Source: SYIM01 sp041182885
GTDB taxonomy: Bacteria > Pseudomonadota > Gammaproteobacteria > Burkholderiales > Burkholderiaceae_E
Length of the DNA: 55,427 nucleotides
Assembly (NCBI GenBank): GCA_049423065.1
Contig: JBMSQB010000019.1
Span: forward strand, 1-55,427
Direction of reading: 5' to 3'
This document shows positions 36,142 through 45,280 of this stretch, piece after piece; within the stretch, counting starts at the first letter, position 1, and the number at the start of each line of letters is the position of its first letter. Both the position numbers and the translations under genes were made by a program. Under the pieces are notes generated by a model. The model did not search any database. It saw nothing but the letters and a program-made list of their open reading frames with translations, and was not told where the DNA came from.

Positions 36142-36615
36142 GTGGCCACGTCCGAACCTGCCCGCGCGCGAGCGCCTGCCGAGGGCGAGGCGGCGGCACC
36201 TGTCGACTCAAGAGCCCCGGTCGAGGTGGCCGTGGGGGTGCTGCGCCGCGCAGATGGCGCGCTCCTCTTTGCCCAACGCCCCGAGGGCAAGCCCTACGCG
36301 GGATGGTGGGAGTTCCCGGGCGGCAAGGTCGAGGCCGGTGAAAGCGTGGTTGAGGCGCTTGCGCGCGAACTGCACGAGGAACTCGGCATCGTGATCGAGC
36401 AGGGTGAGCCGCTCGAGGTGGTCGAGTTTTCCTATCCGCATGCCCGGGTGCGTCTGCATTTCCTGGTGGTGAGCCGCTGGCGTGGCGAGCCCTGCTCGCG
36501 TGAGGGCCAGGCGTTCAGCTGGCAGCAGCCGGGTGCGGTGGCGGTGGGGCCGCTCCTTCCGGCGTCGGTACCGGTGATCGAGCGGCTGGCAGCGGCCGCT
36601 GCAGGCTCGCCCTAG
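36142..36615 (+). CDS. mutT: Nudix hydrolase, MutT type (8-oxo-dGTP diphosphatase)
   Basis: Sanitises the nucleotide pool by hydrolysing 8-oxo-dGTP. The 157-residue protein (GTG start at 36142) has an alanine-rich leader of about 28 residues, then VAVGVLRRADGALLFAQRPEG. The complete Nudix box GGKVEAGESVVEALARELHE, followed by ELGI, is present, with its G, E and REXXEE residues. Because of the leader, a start further downstream is possible but no good alternative codon is evident. Its end overlaps the convergent yacG by four bases. Confidence 0.9.
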   Translation: MATSEPARARAPAEGEAAAPVDSRAPVEVAVGVLRRADGALLFAQRPEGKPYAGWWEFPGGKVEAGESVVEALARELHEELGIVIEQGEPLEVVEFSYPHARVRLHFLVVSRWRGEPCSREGQAFSWQQPGAVAVGPLLPASVPVIERLAAAAAGSP

Positions 36616-36851
36616 TGCATTTGCTTTGACGAGGGGGGTGCGCCGGTCGCGGGCCCGGTGCCCGCTTCGGCCGGATCGGTGGGGTCGAGCGGCGCGCCCG
36701 CGATCCGGTACTGTTCGCTTGCCCAGGCGCCCAGATCGATGCGCTTGCAGCGTTCAGAACAGAACGGGCGCCAGCGGTTCGCCGGGCTGTACTCGGTTTT
36801 TCGGGCGCAGGCCGGGCAGTCAACCAGCAGAACACGGGACGAACCAGCCAC
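36612..36851 (-). CDS. yacG: DNA gyrase inhibitor YacG (zinc-ribbon)
   Basis: Small zinc protein of 79 residues. The four cysteine ligands are in DCPAC and PFCSERCKRIDLGAWASEQY, the classic YacG pattern. The remaining tail is rich in proline and alanine. The E. coli homologue binds GyrB and inhibits gyrase. It is encoded after zapD and coaE in the same direction, the standard operon order, and converges on mutT. Confidence 0.93.
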   Translation of the reverse strand: MAGSSRVLLVDCPACARKTEYSPANRWRPFCSERCKRIDLGAWASEQYRIAGAPLDPTDPAEAGTGPATGAPPSSKQMH

Positions 36852-36863
36852 AGCCGCCTGCGC

Positions 36864-37688
36864 TCAGAGATTGCAGAGCGCCAGCTCGAAATCGACATCG
36901 CCCTCGAACGCCCGGGGCCGCTGGTCGCCGGTTTGCGAGGTGAAGCGGATCCAGAGCAGATAGCGGTTGGCGCTGATTTCGGGGATGGCGCCCACGGTTG
37001 GGTCGAGCCTGACCTGCACCATCTGATAAATACGCCCGCCAAGCGGTTGCTGGTAGCTTGCCTGCTGCGACGAAACGCGTACCCAGGTGCCGCTGCGCCG
37101 AAGCAGGCCCAACACCACCGTGAGCGCCACCTGAAGCGGCTGGAGCGGCGCGGCCCACCGGATGATGTCTTCGCGGCGGGCCTCGGCAGGGCGGTTCTGC
37201 CACGCGTAGTAGGAGGGCAGGTCGAACTCGCAGGCGCCCCCAGCAATACCGGTGCGGCTGCGGATGCTCATCAGCCATTCGTTGTCGCGCAGGTTTTGCC
37301 CCGTGCGCCCGCTCAGGCGGGTGAGCCCGCCCACCGCGTCTTCGATGCGTGCGAGCGTTGCCTCGAGCGCATCGACCGATACAGAGGGGTTGCCGCGGAA
37401 GGAACTGATGGTCTGGCGCTGGCGCTCGAACTCCTGCAGAAGGTCTGACCGCAGATCGCCCCGCGCGGTCACTTCCAGGATTTCGAACAGCGTGAGGAGC
37501 GCCACGTGGTGATCATGGGCGTCATCACGAAGCGAAAAGATTTCGAAGCGTTCGAACAGATCTTCCAGGCGCAAAAGCGCCCGTATCCGCTCGTTGAGGG
37601 GATATTCGTACTGCAGCAGCGGGCGATGCGGAACCACGCGCGTCTGCCGGCCGCTGGCCACCACGGAAATGCCTGCCTGGGCGCTCAT
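36864..37688 (-). CDS. zapD: Cell division protein ZapD
   Basis: FtsZ-associated protein of 274 residues that bundles FtsZ filaments by binding its C-terminal peptide. The conserved opening LLQYEYPLNERIRALLRLED, followed by LFERF, starts near residue 27; later LRDNEWLMSIRSRTGIAGG and DLPSYYAWQ are family marks. The start at 37688 (MSAQAGISVV) was chosen; the frame is open further upstream but without similarity. The target peptide (DIPAFLRKQ) is present in FtsZ of this window. Confidence 0.93.
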   Translation of the reverse strand: MSAQAGISVVASGRQTRVVPHRPLLQYEYPLNERIRALLRLEDLFERFEIFSLRDDAHDHHVALLTLFEILEVTARGDLRSDLLQEFERQRQTISSFRGNPSVSVDALEATLARIEDAVGGLTRLSGRTGQNLRDNEWLMSIRSRTGIAGGACEFDLPSYYAWQNRPAEARREDIIRWAAPLQPLQVALTVVLGLLRRSGTWVRVSSQQASYQQPLGGRIYQMVQVRLDPTVGAIPEISANRYLLWIRFTSQTGDQRPRAFEGDVDFELALCNL

Positions 37689-37758
37689 CTTCCGATTCTG
37701 GCCCAAAGGCCCCGGGAATTCAAACGAAAAATGGCCAGGATGCTCCCGGGAGGGCTGC

Positions 37759-38400
37759 TCAAGGTGTAACGGGAGCGGCTGGCGGCTGCAGGGCGAGGGC
37801 CTGATAGATCGCATGCAGCGCATCAACCTGCGGCCCGAGCGCCGCCGGCTCGCCGCTGTTGTCGATCCGGTCGTCGGCGACGGCGAGCCGCGCTTCGCGG
37901 GTGGCTTGCACGGCGAGAATGGCAAGCACCTGTTCGCGGTCGAGGTGGCTTCGCCGCATCACACGCTCAATCTGGACCTCGACCGGGCAGTCGACCACGA
38001 GCAGACGATGTGCCCGTTCGCGCCAGGCGCCCGACTCCACCAGAAGGGGTACCACCAGCATCACATAGCAGCCGGTTGCAGCCTCGATCTCGCGCTGCGA
38101 TTGTTCGCGGATCATCGGATGAAGAATCGCCTCCAGACGCTTGCGCGCGTCGGGATCGGAGAAAGCGCGCGCGCGCATGGCGGCGCGATCAAGTCGACCA
38201 TCTGCGGCGATCACGGCCGGGCCGAAGGCTGCGCTGATCGCGGGCATGGCCGCACCGGCCGGCCCGGTGAGCGCGTGGGCGATCAGATCGGTATCCACCA
38301 GCGTGGCGCCCAGGGCTGCAAAGCGATCGGCCACCGTTGATTTGCCGCTGCCAATGCCGCCGGTCAGGCCGATGATGAATCGAGAGGAGGTGATGGTCAT
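37759..38400 (-). CDS. coaE: Dephospho-CoA kinase CoaE
   Basis: Last enzyme of coenzyme A synthesis, phosphorylating the 3'-hydroxyl of dephospho-CoA; 213 residues. The P-loop GGIGSGKST is at 14-22, and VDTDLIAHALTG and a LID-like RSHLDREQVLAILAVQ stretch follow. It lies between pilD and zapD in a leftward operon, the usual place in beta- and gammaproteobacteria. Confidence 0.96.
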   Translation of the reverse strand: MTITSSRFIIGLTGGIGSGKSTVADRFAALGATLVDTDLIAHALTGPAGAAMPAISAAFGPAVIAADGRLDRAAMRARAFSDPDARKRLEAILHPMIREQSQREIEAATGCYVMLVVPLLVESGAWRERAHRLLVVDCPVEVQIERVMRRSHLDREQVLAILAVQATREARLAVADDRIDNSGEPAALGPQVDALHAIYQALALQPPAAPVTP

Positions 38401-38427
38401 GGGAGCTGGAAGGGCAGCGTGTTGGGG

Positions 38428-39273
38428 TCAGCTACCGACCAGCCAGGCTGTCAGGGTCGGGTAGGCAAAGAGGGCGATCAGCCCCGCGCAAGCGAGCCAT
38501 GGCCCGAAGGCGATTGGCGCCAGCGGTTCGCGCAGGCGCGCGAGCCCGCCGATGATGGCAAAGCTCGCGCCCGCCGCGCAGGCGAGCAGGAGCACCGCAG
38601 GCAGGGGCTGCCAGCCCAGCCAGGCGCCGATTGCCGCGAGCAGTTTGAAGTCGCCATAGCCCATGCCCTCGCGGCCGGTCGCCATCCGGAAGCCATGGTG
38701 GATGGACCACAGGCTGAGGTAGCCCGCCATGGCTCCCAAGACGGCCTGCTCGATGGGCACCCACACGCCCGTCAGGTTGATGGCGAGCCCGGCCCAGACG
38801 AGCGGCAGCGTGATGGCATCGGGCAACAGCTGCGTATCGGCATCGATCAGCGCCGCAGCGATCAGCGCAGCAGCGAGCAGCATGGCGCTTGCAGCGGCCA
38901 CGGTGGGGCCAAACCGGACCACGCAGAGCGCAAAGAGCGCAGCGGTGGCGAGTTCAACCAGCGGGTAGCGGGTTCCGATCGGTGCGCGACAGGCCGCGCA
39001 CCGGCCGCGCAGTGCAAGCCAGCTTGCAACCGGGATCAGATCGCGAAGCCGCAGAACCTGTCCGCAGGCCGGGCAATGCGAACGCGGCTGAATCAGGTCA
39101 AAGCGCGCGGTGGTGGCGATGGTCTCGCCCCGGAGATCGGCGGCGTCGAGCTGCCATTGCCGCTCGAGCATTCTGGGCAGGCGATAAATCACCACGTTCA
39201 GAAAACTGCCGATCAGCAGACCCGCCACACCAGCCGCCACCGCGGCCCACTGCGCATCGATAGCCGGCATCAA
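38428..39273 (-). CDS. pilD: Type IV prepilin peptidase/N-methyltransferase (A24 family)
   Basis: Polytopic inner-membrane aspartic protease of 281 residues that trims and methylates type IV pilin-like precursors. The cytoplasmic zinc loop shows HCPACGQ and GRCAACRAPIG. The two catalytic aspartates are in LIDADTQLLPDAITLP and GMGYGDFKLLAAIGAWLG. Homologues usually follow pilB and pilC; here neither is present and a CorC-like gene precedes it with a four-base overlap. Confidence 0.93.
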   Translation of the reverse strand: MMPAIDAQWAAVAAGVAGLLIGSFLNVVIYRLPRMLERQWQLDAADLRGETIATTARFDLIQPRSHCPACGQVLRLRDLIPVASWLALRGRCAACRAPIGTRYPLVELATAALFALCVVRFGPTVAAASAMLLAAALIAAALIDADTQLLPDAITLPLVWAGLAINLTGVWVPIEQAVLGAMAGYLSLWSIHHGFRMATGREGMGYGDFKLLAAIGAWLGWQPLPAVLLLACAAGASFAIIGGLARLREPLAPIAFGPWLACAGLIALFAYPTLTAWLVGS

Positions 39274-40586
39274 GCGCTCGCTGCGATCTCGTCGGCCTGC
39301 TCGTGCCCTCGCGACGGGTCGGCAGGCATCAGCCGGAGCCGCGCGCGTCGCACCATCCGGTCTTCGACGTGCTGGATTTCGACCACGATGGGACCGAAGC
39401 GAAGCCCCACGCTCGACTCCGGAAGATCCTGCAGTGCTTCGAGGATCAGGCCATTGAGTGTGCGTGGACCGTCGAGCGGAAAGCGGGTGCCGAGCCGCCG
39501 GTTCAGTTCACGCAGGCTCACCGAACCGTCGACCTCGATCTCGCCCGCGCTGTCCCAGTGCAGGTCGGAATCCGAGCCGCCGGGTGCGGTGGTGGTGAAT
39601 TCGCCGATGATTTCCTCGATGATGTCTTCCAGTGTGACCAGCCCCAGCACCTCGCCGTATTCATCAACGACCAGCCCGATGCGCTGCCGGTTTTCCTGGA
39701 AAAACTGCAGCTGTGAAAACACCGCGGAGCCGCTCGGAATGAAGTAGGGCTCGACCAGCAGCTCGCGCAGATCGGCGGCATCAAAGCTGTCGCGCTGCAG
39801 GAGCGAGAGCGCGCGCCGCACATGGAGCATGCCCACCACCCGGTTGATCTCGCCTTCGAACACCGGAAGCTTGTTGTGATAGCAGGTGGCGAGCTGCTCG
39901 CGAAGGCCGGCCTCGCCGGTTGCGAGGTCGAGTGCCTCGATGCGGCTCCGAGGAATCATCACGTCGTCGACCGTGATGCGCTCGAGGTCAAAGAGGTTGA
40001 GCAGAATCGAGCGGTGTTTGGCCGGAAAGAAATGGCCTGACTCGAGCACGATGGTGCGCATTTCATCGAGCGACAACCGGGTCTGCTGCGGCTCGCGCGG
40101 ATCAATGCCCACCACGGCGAGCATGCGTCCCACGATCAGGTTCACCCCCCAGACCGCAGGCGCAAACAAGGTCATCAGCAAGCGTAGCGGGTAGGCGGCC
40201 GGCAGCGCGATGCGCTCGGGCCAGGTGGCCCCGATCACTTTCGGGGTGATTTCCGCAAAGATGATGAGCACCAGTGCCACCACCGCGGTGGCCGCAAGCA
40301 GCACGGTGTCGTTGTGCCCGAAGGCGCTGATTGCAAGCGACGTGACGATGGCCGTGACCGCAGTGTTGACCAGGTTGTTGCCAAGCAGAATGGTGCCGAG
40401 CAGACGGTCGGTCTGGCCAAGGAGCGACGAGGCAAGGCGCGCGCTCCGGCGCCCCTGTCGCACCAGATGCCCAAGCCGGAACCGGTTCAACGCCATCATG
40501 CTGGTCTCGGCGATGGAGAAGAACCCGGAGATCAGCACCAGCACGACGAGCGCAATCAGAGAGACCCAAAGCGGGATGGCATCCAA
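39270..40586 (-). CDS. CNNM/CorC-family membrane protein with CBS domains
   Basis: Protein of 438 residues: a DUF21 (CNNM) membrane domain beginning MDAIPLWVSLIALVVLVLIS with GFFSIAETSMMALNRFRL, two CBS domains (VDDVMIPRSRIEALD and QRIGLVVDEYGEVLGLVTLE) and a C-terminal CorC/HlyC domain. Members are linked to magnesium or sodium transport or to membrane integrity; the substrate here is not shown. It heads the leftward run into pilD. Confidence 0.9.
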   Translation of the reverse strand: MDAIPLWVSLIALVVLVLISGFFSIAETSMMALNRFRLGHLVRQGRRSARLASSLLGQTDRLLGTILLGNNLVNTAVTAIVTSLAISAFGHNDTVLLAATAVVALVLIIFAEITPKVIGATWPERIALPAAYPLRLLMTLFAPAVWGVNLIVGRMLAVVGIDPREPQQTRLSLDEMRTIVLESGHFFPAKHRSILLNLFDLERITVDDVMIPRSRIEALDLATGEAGLREQLATCYHNKLPVFEGEINRVVGMLHVRRALSLLQRDSFDAADLRELLVEPYFIPSGSAVFSQLQFFQENRQRIGLVVDEYGEVLGLVTLEDIIEEIIGEFTTTAPGGSDSDLHWDSAGEIEVDGSVSLRELNRRLGTRFPLDGPRTLNGLILEALQDLPESSVGLRFGPIVVEIQHVEDRMVRRARLRLMPADPSRGHEQADEIAASA

Positions 40587-40704
40587 GCGGAGTTGTGCAG
40601 AGTTGAAACTTTTCTAGCCTACCGTAAACGGCTGCCTGCCGCATCGTGAGCCCTGCTGTGCCTGGTTGATACACTGCGGTCCATCAAGTCATTGGAGCCC
40701 GCTC

Positions 40705-42501
40705 ATGTCATCCGGCGATGCTGCCCGTCCACCCCGTCTTCGTTCGCGCGCATGGTTCGATAATCCCGACAACCCGGGCATGACCGCGCTCTATCTCGAG
40801 CGCTACATGAACTTTGGCCTCACGCTGGATGAACTGCGCACCAGCGGCAAGCCCATCATCGGCATCGCGCAGACAGGCAGCGATCTCTCGCCCTGCAACC
40901 GCCACCATGTCGAGCTCGCCTCGCGGGTGCGCGACGGCATTCGCGATGCCGGCGGCATTCCGATCGAGTTTCCCGTGCACCCCATCCAGGAAACCGGCAA
41001 GCGCCCCACCGCAGCGCTCGATCGCAATCTCGCCTATCTGACCCTGGTCGAGGTGCTGCATGGTTACCCGATGGACGGTGTAGTGCTCACCACGGGCTGC
41101 GACAAGACGACGCCAGCCATGCTGATGGGCGCGGCCACCGTGGATCTGCCCGCGATCGTGTTGTCGGGTGGCCCGATGCTCAATGGCTACTACGGCGGCG
41201 GGCTGGCGGGCTCCGGCACCATCGTCTGGTACGCGCGCCAGGAGCTCGCTGCCGGCCGCATCAACTACGACAAGTTTCTCGAGATGGTGGCATCGGGCGC
41301 GCCGTCGGCGGGCCACTGCAACACCATGGGCACAGCGCTGTCGATGAATTCGCTCGCCGAGGCGCTGGGCATGTCGCTTCCCGGTTGCGCAGCCATCCCC
41401 GCGCCTTATCGCGAACGCGCGCAGATGGCTTACCAGACCGGACGCCGCATCGTGGCGATGGTGGCCGAAGACCTTCGCCCATCGAAAATCATGACGCGTG
41501 CGGCATTCGACAATGCGATCGTCGCGGCGAGTGCGCTGGGCGCCTCGACCAACTGTCCGCCGCATGTCACGGCGATTGCCCGCCACATGGGCGTGCCGCT
41601 CGACATCACCGACTGGGACCGGATCGGTTATGACATTCCGCTTCTCGTGAACTGCATGCCGGCAGGCGAGTACCTGGGCGAGGAATTCCATCGTGCGGGC
41701 GGCGTGCCCGCCGTCATGCACGAGCTTCTTGGCGCGGGCAAACTGCGCGCCGATGCACTCACCGTCTCCGGACGCACCATCGGCGAGGTCTATGCCCAGA
41801 CCGAAGCGAGTGACCGCCGGGTGATCCGATCGTATGCCGAGCCCATGCTGAGCCAATCGGGCTTTGCGGTGCTGTCGGGCAACCTGTTCGACTCCGCCGT
41901 GATGAAAACCTCGGTGATCTCGCCCGAGTTCCGCAGCCGCTATCTCGAGAATCCGGCTGATCCCCAGGCTTTTGAGGGGCGTGCGATTGTCTTTGAGGGG
42001 CCCGAGGACTACCACGAGCGTATCAACGATCCGGCGCTCGAAATCGATGCCGACTGCATCCTGTTCATTCGCGGTACCGGGCCGGTCGGATACCCGGGGG
42101 CGGCGGAGGTGGTGAACATGCTGCCGCCTGATGCGCTGGTTCGACAGGGCATCACGCTTCTTCCCTGTGTGGGGGATGGCAGGCAGTCGGGCACTTCAGC
42201 GAGTCCGTCGATCCTGAACGCGTCGCCCGAATCGGCGGTGGGGGGCGGACTCGCACTGCTTCAGACCGGCGACCGGGTACGCATCGATCTTGGCCGCCGG
42301 CGCGCTGACATCCTGGTGACCGAAGAAGAGTACGCACGCCGCCGGGCCGCGTGGACACCCAGTTATCCGGCCAGCCAGACGCCCTGGCAGGAACTGCAGC
42401 GTCGCCATGTCACGCAGCTCTCCGATGGCGCCTGCCTGGATTTTGCGGTGAGCTATCAGCGGATTGCGGTCACCCGCGGCCTGCCGCGCGACAACCACTG
42501 A
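40705..42501 (+). CDS. xylD: Xylonate dehydratase-like enzyme (IlvD/Edd family)
   Basis: Iron-sulfur dehydratase of 598 residues. The opening RSRAWFDNPDNPGMTALYLE and the stretch AGGIPIEFPVHPIQETGKRP are closer to D-xylonate dehydratase of the oxidative xylose pathway than to IlvD. Cluster cysteines lie in LSPCNRHH, TTGCDKTTPA and APSAGHCNTMGT. The start at 40705 has GGAGCC upstream. The reaction would be an aldonate to its 2-keto-3-deoxy acid; other five- or six-carbon aldonates are possible. No aldolase or xylose dehydrogenase gene is adjacent. Confidence 0.85.
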   Translation: MSSGDAARPPRLRSRAWFDNPDNPGMTALYLERYMNFGLTLDELRTSGKPIIGIAQTGSDLSPCNRHHVELASRVRDGIRDAGGIPIEFPVHPIQETGKRPTAALDRNLAYLTLVEVLHGYPMDGVVLTTGCDKTTPAMLMGAATVDLPAIVLSGGPMLNGYYGGGLAGSGTIVWYARQELAAGRINYDKFLEMVASGAPSAGHCNTMGTALSMNSLAEALGMSLPGCAAIPAPYRERAQMAYQTGRRIVAMVAEDLRPSKIMTRAAFDNAIVAASALGASTNCPPHVTAIARHMGVPLDITDWDRIGYDIPLLVNCMPAGEYLGEEFHRAGGVPAVMHELLGAGKLRADALTVSGRTIGEVYAQTEASDRRVIRSYAEPMLSQSGFAVLSGNLFDSAVMKTSVISPEFRSRYLENPADPQAFEGRAIVFEGPEDYHERINDPALEIDADCILFIRGTGPVGYPGAAEVVNMLPPDALVRQGITLLPCVGDGRQSGTSASPSILNASPESAVGGGLALLQTGDRVRIDLGRRRADILVTEEEYARRRAAWTPSYPASQTPWQELQRRHVTQLSDGACLDFAVSYQRIAVTRGLPRDNH

Positions 42502-42526
42502 CCCGGTGCGCGCGCGCGCCCGGGCG

Positions 42527-43171
42527 TCAGCGTGATGGGCCGCGATACGGCTCGATGCGTGTGGCATCGAGCACGTAGCCGCTCACGCCCATGCGGGTGT
42601 CGTTTCGGCCAACCTTGAGCGTGCCAACGACCCATACCGCGTCCATGGTTTGCAGCGCCTGACGCCGGGCCGACACCACCTGAATGATCTGATTGGCGGG
42701 TGGGGGCGGCGTGTGGATGCATGCGCCCATGTAGGGCACCAGCAGAAACTCCCGGATATCGCCGCCCAGCATGTCCAGCGGTACCACATAGCCCGGAATC
42801 CGGATCCGCAGTCCCTCGAGCTCGCCCCGCGTGGGCGCCTGATCCCATTGTTCGCGGATTTCCCGCATCAGCGCTTCGCTGCGCGGATCGCCATCGCTGA
42901 TCGCATCCAGCCCCCGACCTTCCAGGAGCTTGAGCGGGTCCCAATCTTCCGGCATGAGATCGTCCCAGCCGATTTCGCGCACGCCTGCACCGATCAGGCG
43001 ACCTGGAAGCTTGACCGGTTCAGCGGGCCGGGGGGTGGCCCCGCCGCGCGCGGCAGGCGGCTGCGAGGCGGGCGCGCCGGCCGATTGCGACCAGGCCTCG
43101 CCGGGTACCCCCACCATGCAGAAGGCTGCCACCAGCAGGAAGAAAGCACGCAGCGGTCGTCGAATGGTCAT
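42527..43171 (-). CDS. DUF3299 periplasmic protein
   Basis: Exported protein of about 214 residues. A signal peptide (MTIRRPLRAFFLLVAAFCMV, cleavage near AWS-QS) precedes a proline-rich linker and the DUF3299 domain, visible as LRIRIPGYVVPLDML, EFLLVPYMGACIHTPPPPAN and a C-terminal YVLDATRIEPY. The ATG at 43171 is preferred to a TTG at 43192. It is last in a four-gene leftward run with an ABC permease, an ATPase and a DUF2796 protein; homologues occur in the Vibrio zrg zinc system. Its direct function is unknown. Confidence 0.85.
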   Translation of the reverse strand: MTIRRPLRAFFLLVAAFCMVGVPGEAWSQSAGAPASQPPAARGGATPRPAEPVKLPGRLIGAGVREIGWDDLMPEDWDPLKLLEGRGLDAISDGDPRSEALMREIREQWDQAPTRGELEGLRIRIPGYVVPLDMLGGDIREFLLVPYMGACIHTPPPPANQIIQVVSARRQALQTMDAVWVVGTLKVGRNDTRMGVSGYVLDATRIEPYRGPSR

Positions 43172-43192
43172 GGTCGAGTGCAGGTTGGGCAA

Positions 43193-44446
43193 TCAGGATC
43201 TCGGGGACAGTCCGTCGGCAAGCGACAACCGCCACGCGCGTAGAGCAGGCAGCAGACTTGCGAGGATACCGGTCGCGAGCACCGCCGCAAGCAACAGCCA
43301 CTCCCCGGCGCGCAGAAAATCCGTGCCGAGCGCGATGCCGAACTGCGCCTGGAGTGGTGACACGGCGAACACGGTGAGGAACGCTCCTGCCGCCACTCCC
43401 AGCGCAATGCCGCCGAGGCAGGCGAGCGTGCCTTCGGTAAGGAGCAGGAGGACGAGTGTGCGCGGGCTCGCGCCTACCGAGCGGAGGATGGCGAGCTCGC
43501 GCCGTCTGGCATCAAGCCCTGCCAGAATCACCGACACCAGGCCCGCCAGGCTTGCGAGTGCCACCAGCGCGCCCATCAGGCGAAGCGCGTGCTCGCCCAC
43601 CCCCAGCGCCTTCCACAACTCATCGAGCGTCACCCCTGGCAATACCGCGGTGAGCGGCTCCTCGGGGTCGGCCTGCAGCCGGCGCTGCACGGAAAAGACT
43701 GCGCTGCGCGCACGCAGCCCCACCAGGGCCGCCGACACCGTGGCGGGGCGCGTATCCGGGTCGGCCGAGGGCTGCGCCCCGCGGGCTGGCCGCACGCCTG
43801 CCACCCAGCCCGCGTGAAGCGCATGCATTGACTCGAGGCTGATCAGCACTGCACGATCGACTGGTGAACCCGATGGTGCGAGGACACCGGTGATGGTGAA
43901 GGGCTGATCATCATGCGAGCCCTCGGCCAGCGGACCGCTGCCGTGACTGAGCGTGATTCGGGCACCGGCACCGAGGCCCAGTCGCCGGGCGACCTGCGCG
44001 CCAATCACCGCCTCGGCATGGCGACCGTGCTCGCGGCCCTGCGCCAGGGTGAGTGGCTGGCGATCGCCCACCCGCACATGGCGCAAGAAGCGCTCATCGG
44101 TGGCGATCACTGGAAAACCTCGAAAGGTATCGCCCAGCGCGATCGGCACCACCCAGGCGACCTGGGGCAGCTCGCCGATCGCCTCGATTCGTTTCAGGGT
44201 CACCGCCTGCGTGGGCGAGCCAAGATGAAACACGGTATGAAGCAGGATCTGGGTGGGGCTGCCGCGTGCGCCCACGATCAGGTCGGTGCCCGAAAGCGCC
44301 TGCGAAAAACTCTTGCGGATATCGTGACGAAGCCGTTCGGTGGCAAGGAGCAGCAAGGTGGAGAGCGAAACGGCGAGGATGGTGAGGGCGAGCGTGAAGC
44401 GGCGGGCCCAGGCGCTTCTCGCAGCCAGAACGATCATGGCCCTCAT
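43193..44446 (-). CDS. ABC transporter permease, FtsX/MacB-like
   Basis: Four-helix permease of 417 residues. The first membrane segment is near 15-35, a large periplasmic domain of about 230 residues follows, and a C-terminal three-helix FtsX domain ends in LLPALRAWRLSLADGLSPRS. SVGASPRTLVLLLLTEG is a typical coupling region. Such proteins usually act by mechanotransmission or lipoprotein/substrate extraction rather than classical import. ATGA overlap with the ATPase gene fixes the pairing. Confidence 0.88.
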   Translation of the reverse strand: MRAMIVLAARSAWARRFTLALTILAVSLSTLLLLATERLRHDIRKSFSQALSGTDLIVGARGSPTQILLHTVFHLGSPTQAVTLKRIEAIGELPQVAWVVPIALGDTFRGFPVIATDERFLRHVRVGDRQPLTLAQGREHGRHAEAVIGAQVARRLGLGAGARITLSHGSGPLAEGSHDDQPFTITGVLAPSGSPVDRAVLISLESMHALHAGWVAGVRPARGAQPSADPDTRPATVSAALVGLRARSAVFSVQRRLQADPEEPLTAVLPGVTLDELWKALGVGEHALRLMGALVALASLAGLVSVILAGLDARRRELAILRSVGASPRTLVLLLLTEGTLACLGGIALGVAAGAFLTVFAVSPLQAQFGIALGTDFLRAGEWLLLAAVLATGILASLLPALRAWRLSLADGLSPRS

Positions 44447-45237
44447 GATGACGTGCCCGCAGGCAAGGCAGCCTCGGCCGATCGGCTCGCAGACGCTGGG
44501 CGAGCTCGACCAGGGTCGGTGCGCGAGCCCAGTGCCAGGCTGCGATCGAAATGCGGCTCGAGCGAACGGTCGTGGCTCACGAACACCAGGGCGCTGCCCG
44601 CTTCCTGGCAGGTCGCGAGCAGTCGCGCCATGAATTCGTCTCGCCGGTCGGTATCGAGTGCCGAGGTGGGCTCATCGGCGAGCAACAGCTCCGGCGCACC
44701 GATCAGGGCGCGCGCTGCAGCAACGCGTTGCTGTTCGCCCACCGACAGCCTGCCTGCGGGTTGGCGCCAGAGGTCCGGTGCGAGGTCGAATGCAGCGAGC
44801 CAGCTGCGCGCGTCGCGCTCGACCGACCCCGAGCGCGCTGCCGCGCGTTCCGCTCGCCGGGCAGAAAACTGGCAGGGCAGGCACACGTTGTCGAGCACTG
44901 GCAGCCAGCCTAGAAGGTTGAACTGCTGAAACAGGTAGCCCACGTGATCGCCACGCCGGCGGTCGCGCGCTGAGCTGCCGATCAAGCGCCAGTCGGTGCC
45001 AAGGAGCAGCACGGTGCCCTGCTCCGCGATCAGTACGCCTGCGAGCAAGGACATGAGCGTGCTTTTTCCGCCCCCGCTCGGCCCATGGACGAACAGGCGT
45101 TCGCCCGCGTCGACCCTCAGATGGTTCACGGCCAGCGCGTCACGGGTCTGTCCCCGGTAACGGAAGACGAGATCGCTCACCTCGACGACCGGAGGGCCGG
45201 CAGATCGGACGGGCGGGTTGTCGGAGCCGGTCGACAT
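44443..45237 (-). CDS. ABC transporter ATP-binding protein, LolD/MacB-like
   Basis: ATPase of 264 residues from the ATG at 45237. Walker A is GPSGGGKSTLMSLLAG, the signature LSVGEQQRVAAARAL and Walker B LLLADEPTSALD. The helix after the signature and the FQQFNLLGWLPVLDNVCLP Q-loop are typical of the LolD/MacB group. It energises the FtsX-like permease encoded immediately downstream. Confidence 0.9.
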   Translation of the reverse strand: MSTGSDNPPVRSAGPPVVEVSDLVFRYRGQTRDALAVNHLRVDAGERLFVHGPSGGGKSTLMSLLAGVLIAEQGTVLLLGTDWRLIGSSARDRRRGDHVGYLFQQFNLLGWLPVLDNVCLPCQFSARRAERAAARSGSVERDARSWLAAFDLAPDLWRQPAGRLSVGEQQRVAAARALIGAPELLLADEPTSALDTDRRDEFMARLLATCQEAGSALVFVSHDRSLEPHFDRSLALGSRTDPGRARPASASRSAEAALPAGTSS

Positions 45238-45280
45238 GGGGGGCTGTTCAGCTCTGGATGGCAGGCCGGGCGCCGCGCAA

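Noticed and set aside
40603..40630. Possible promoter TTGAAA/TAAACG upstream of the xylonate dehydratase gene
   Set aside because: The -35 is fair but the -10 is poor with a 16-base spacer, so it was not listed as a feature.
42502..42524. CCCGG/CCGGG stem between the convergent xylD and DUF3299 genes
   Set aside because: Only five base pairs with a 13-base loop and no T-run; too weak to call a terminator.
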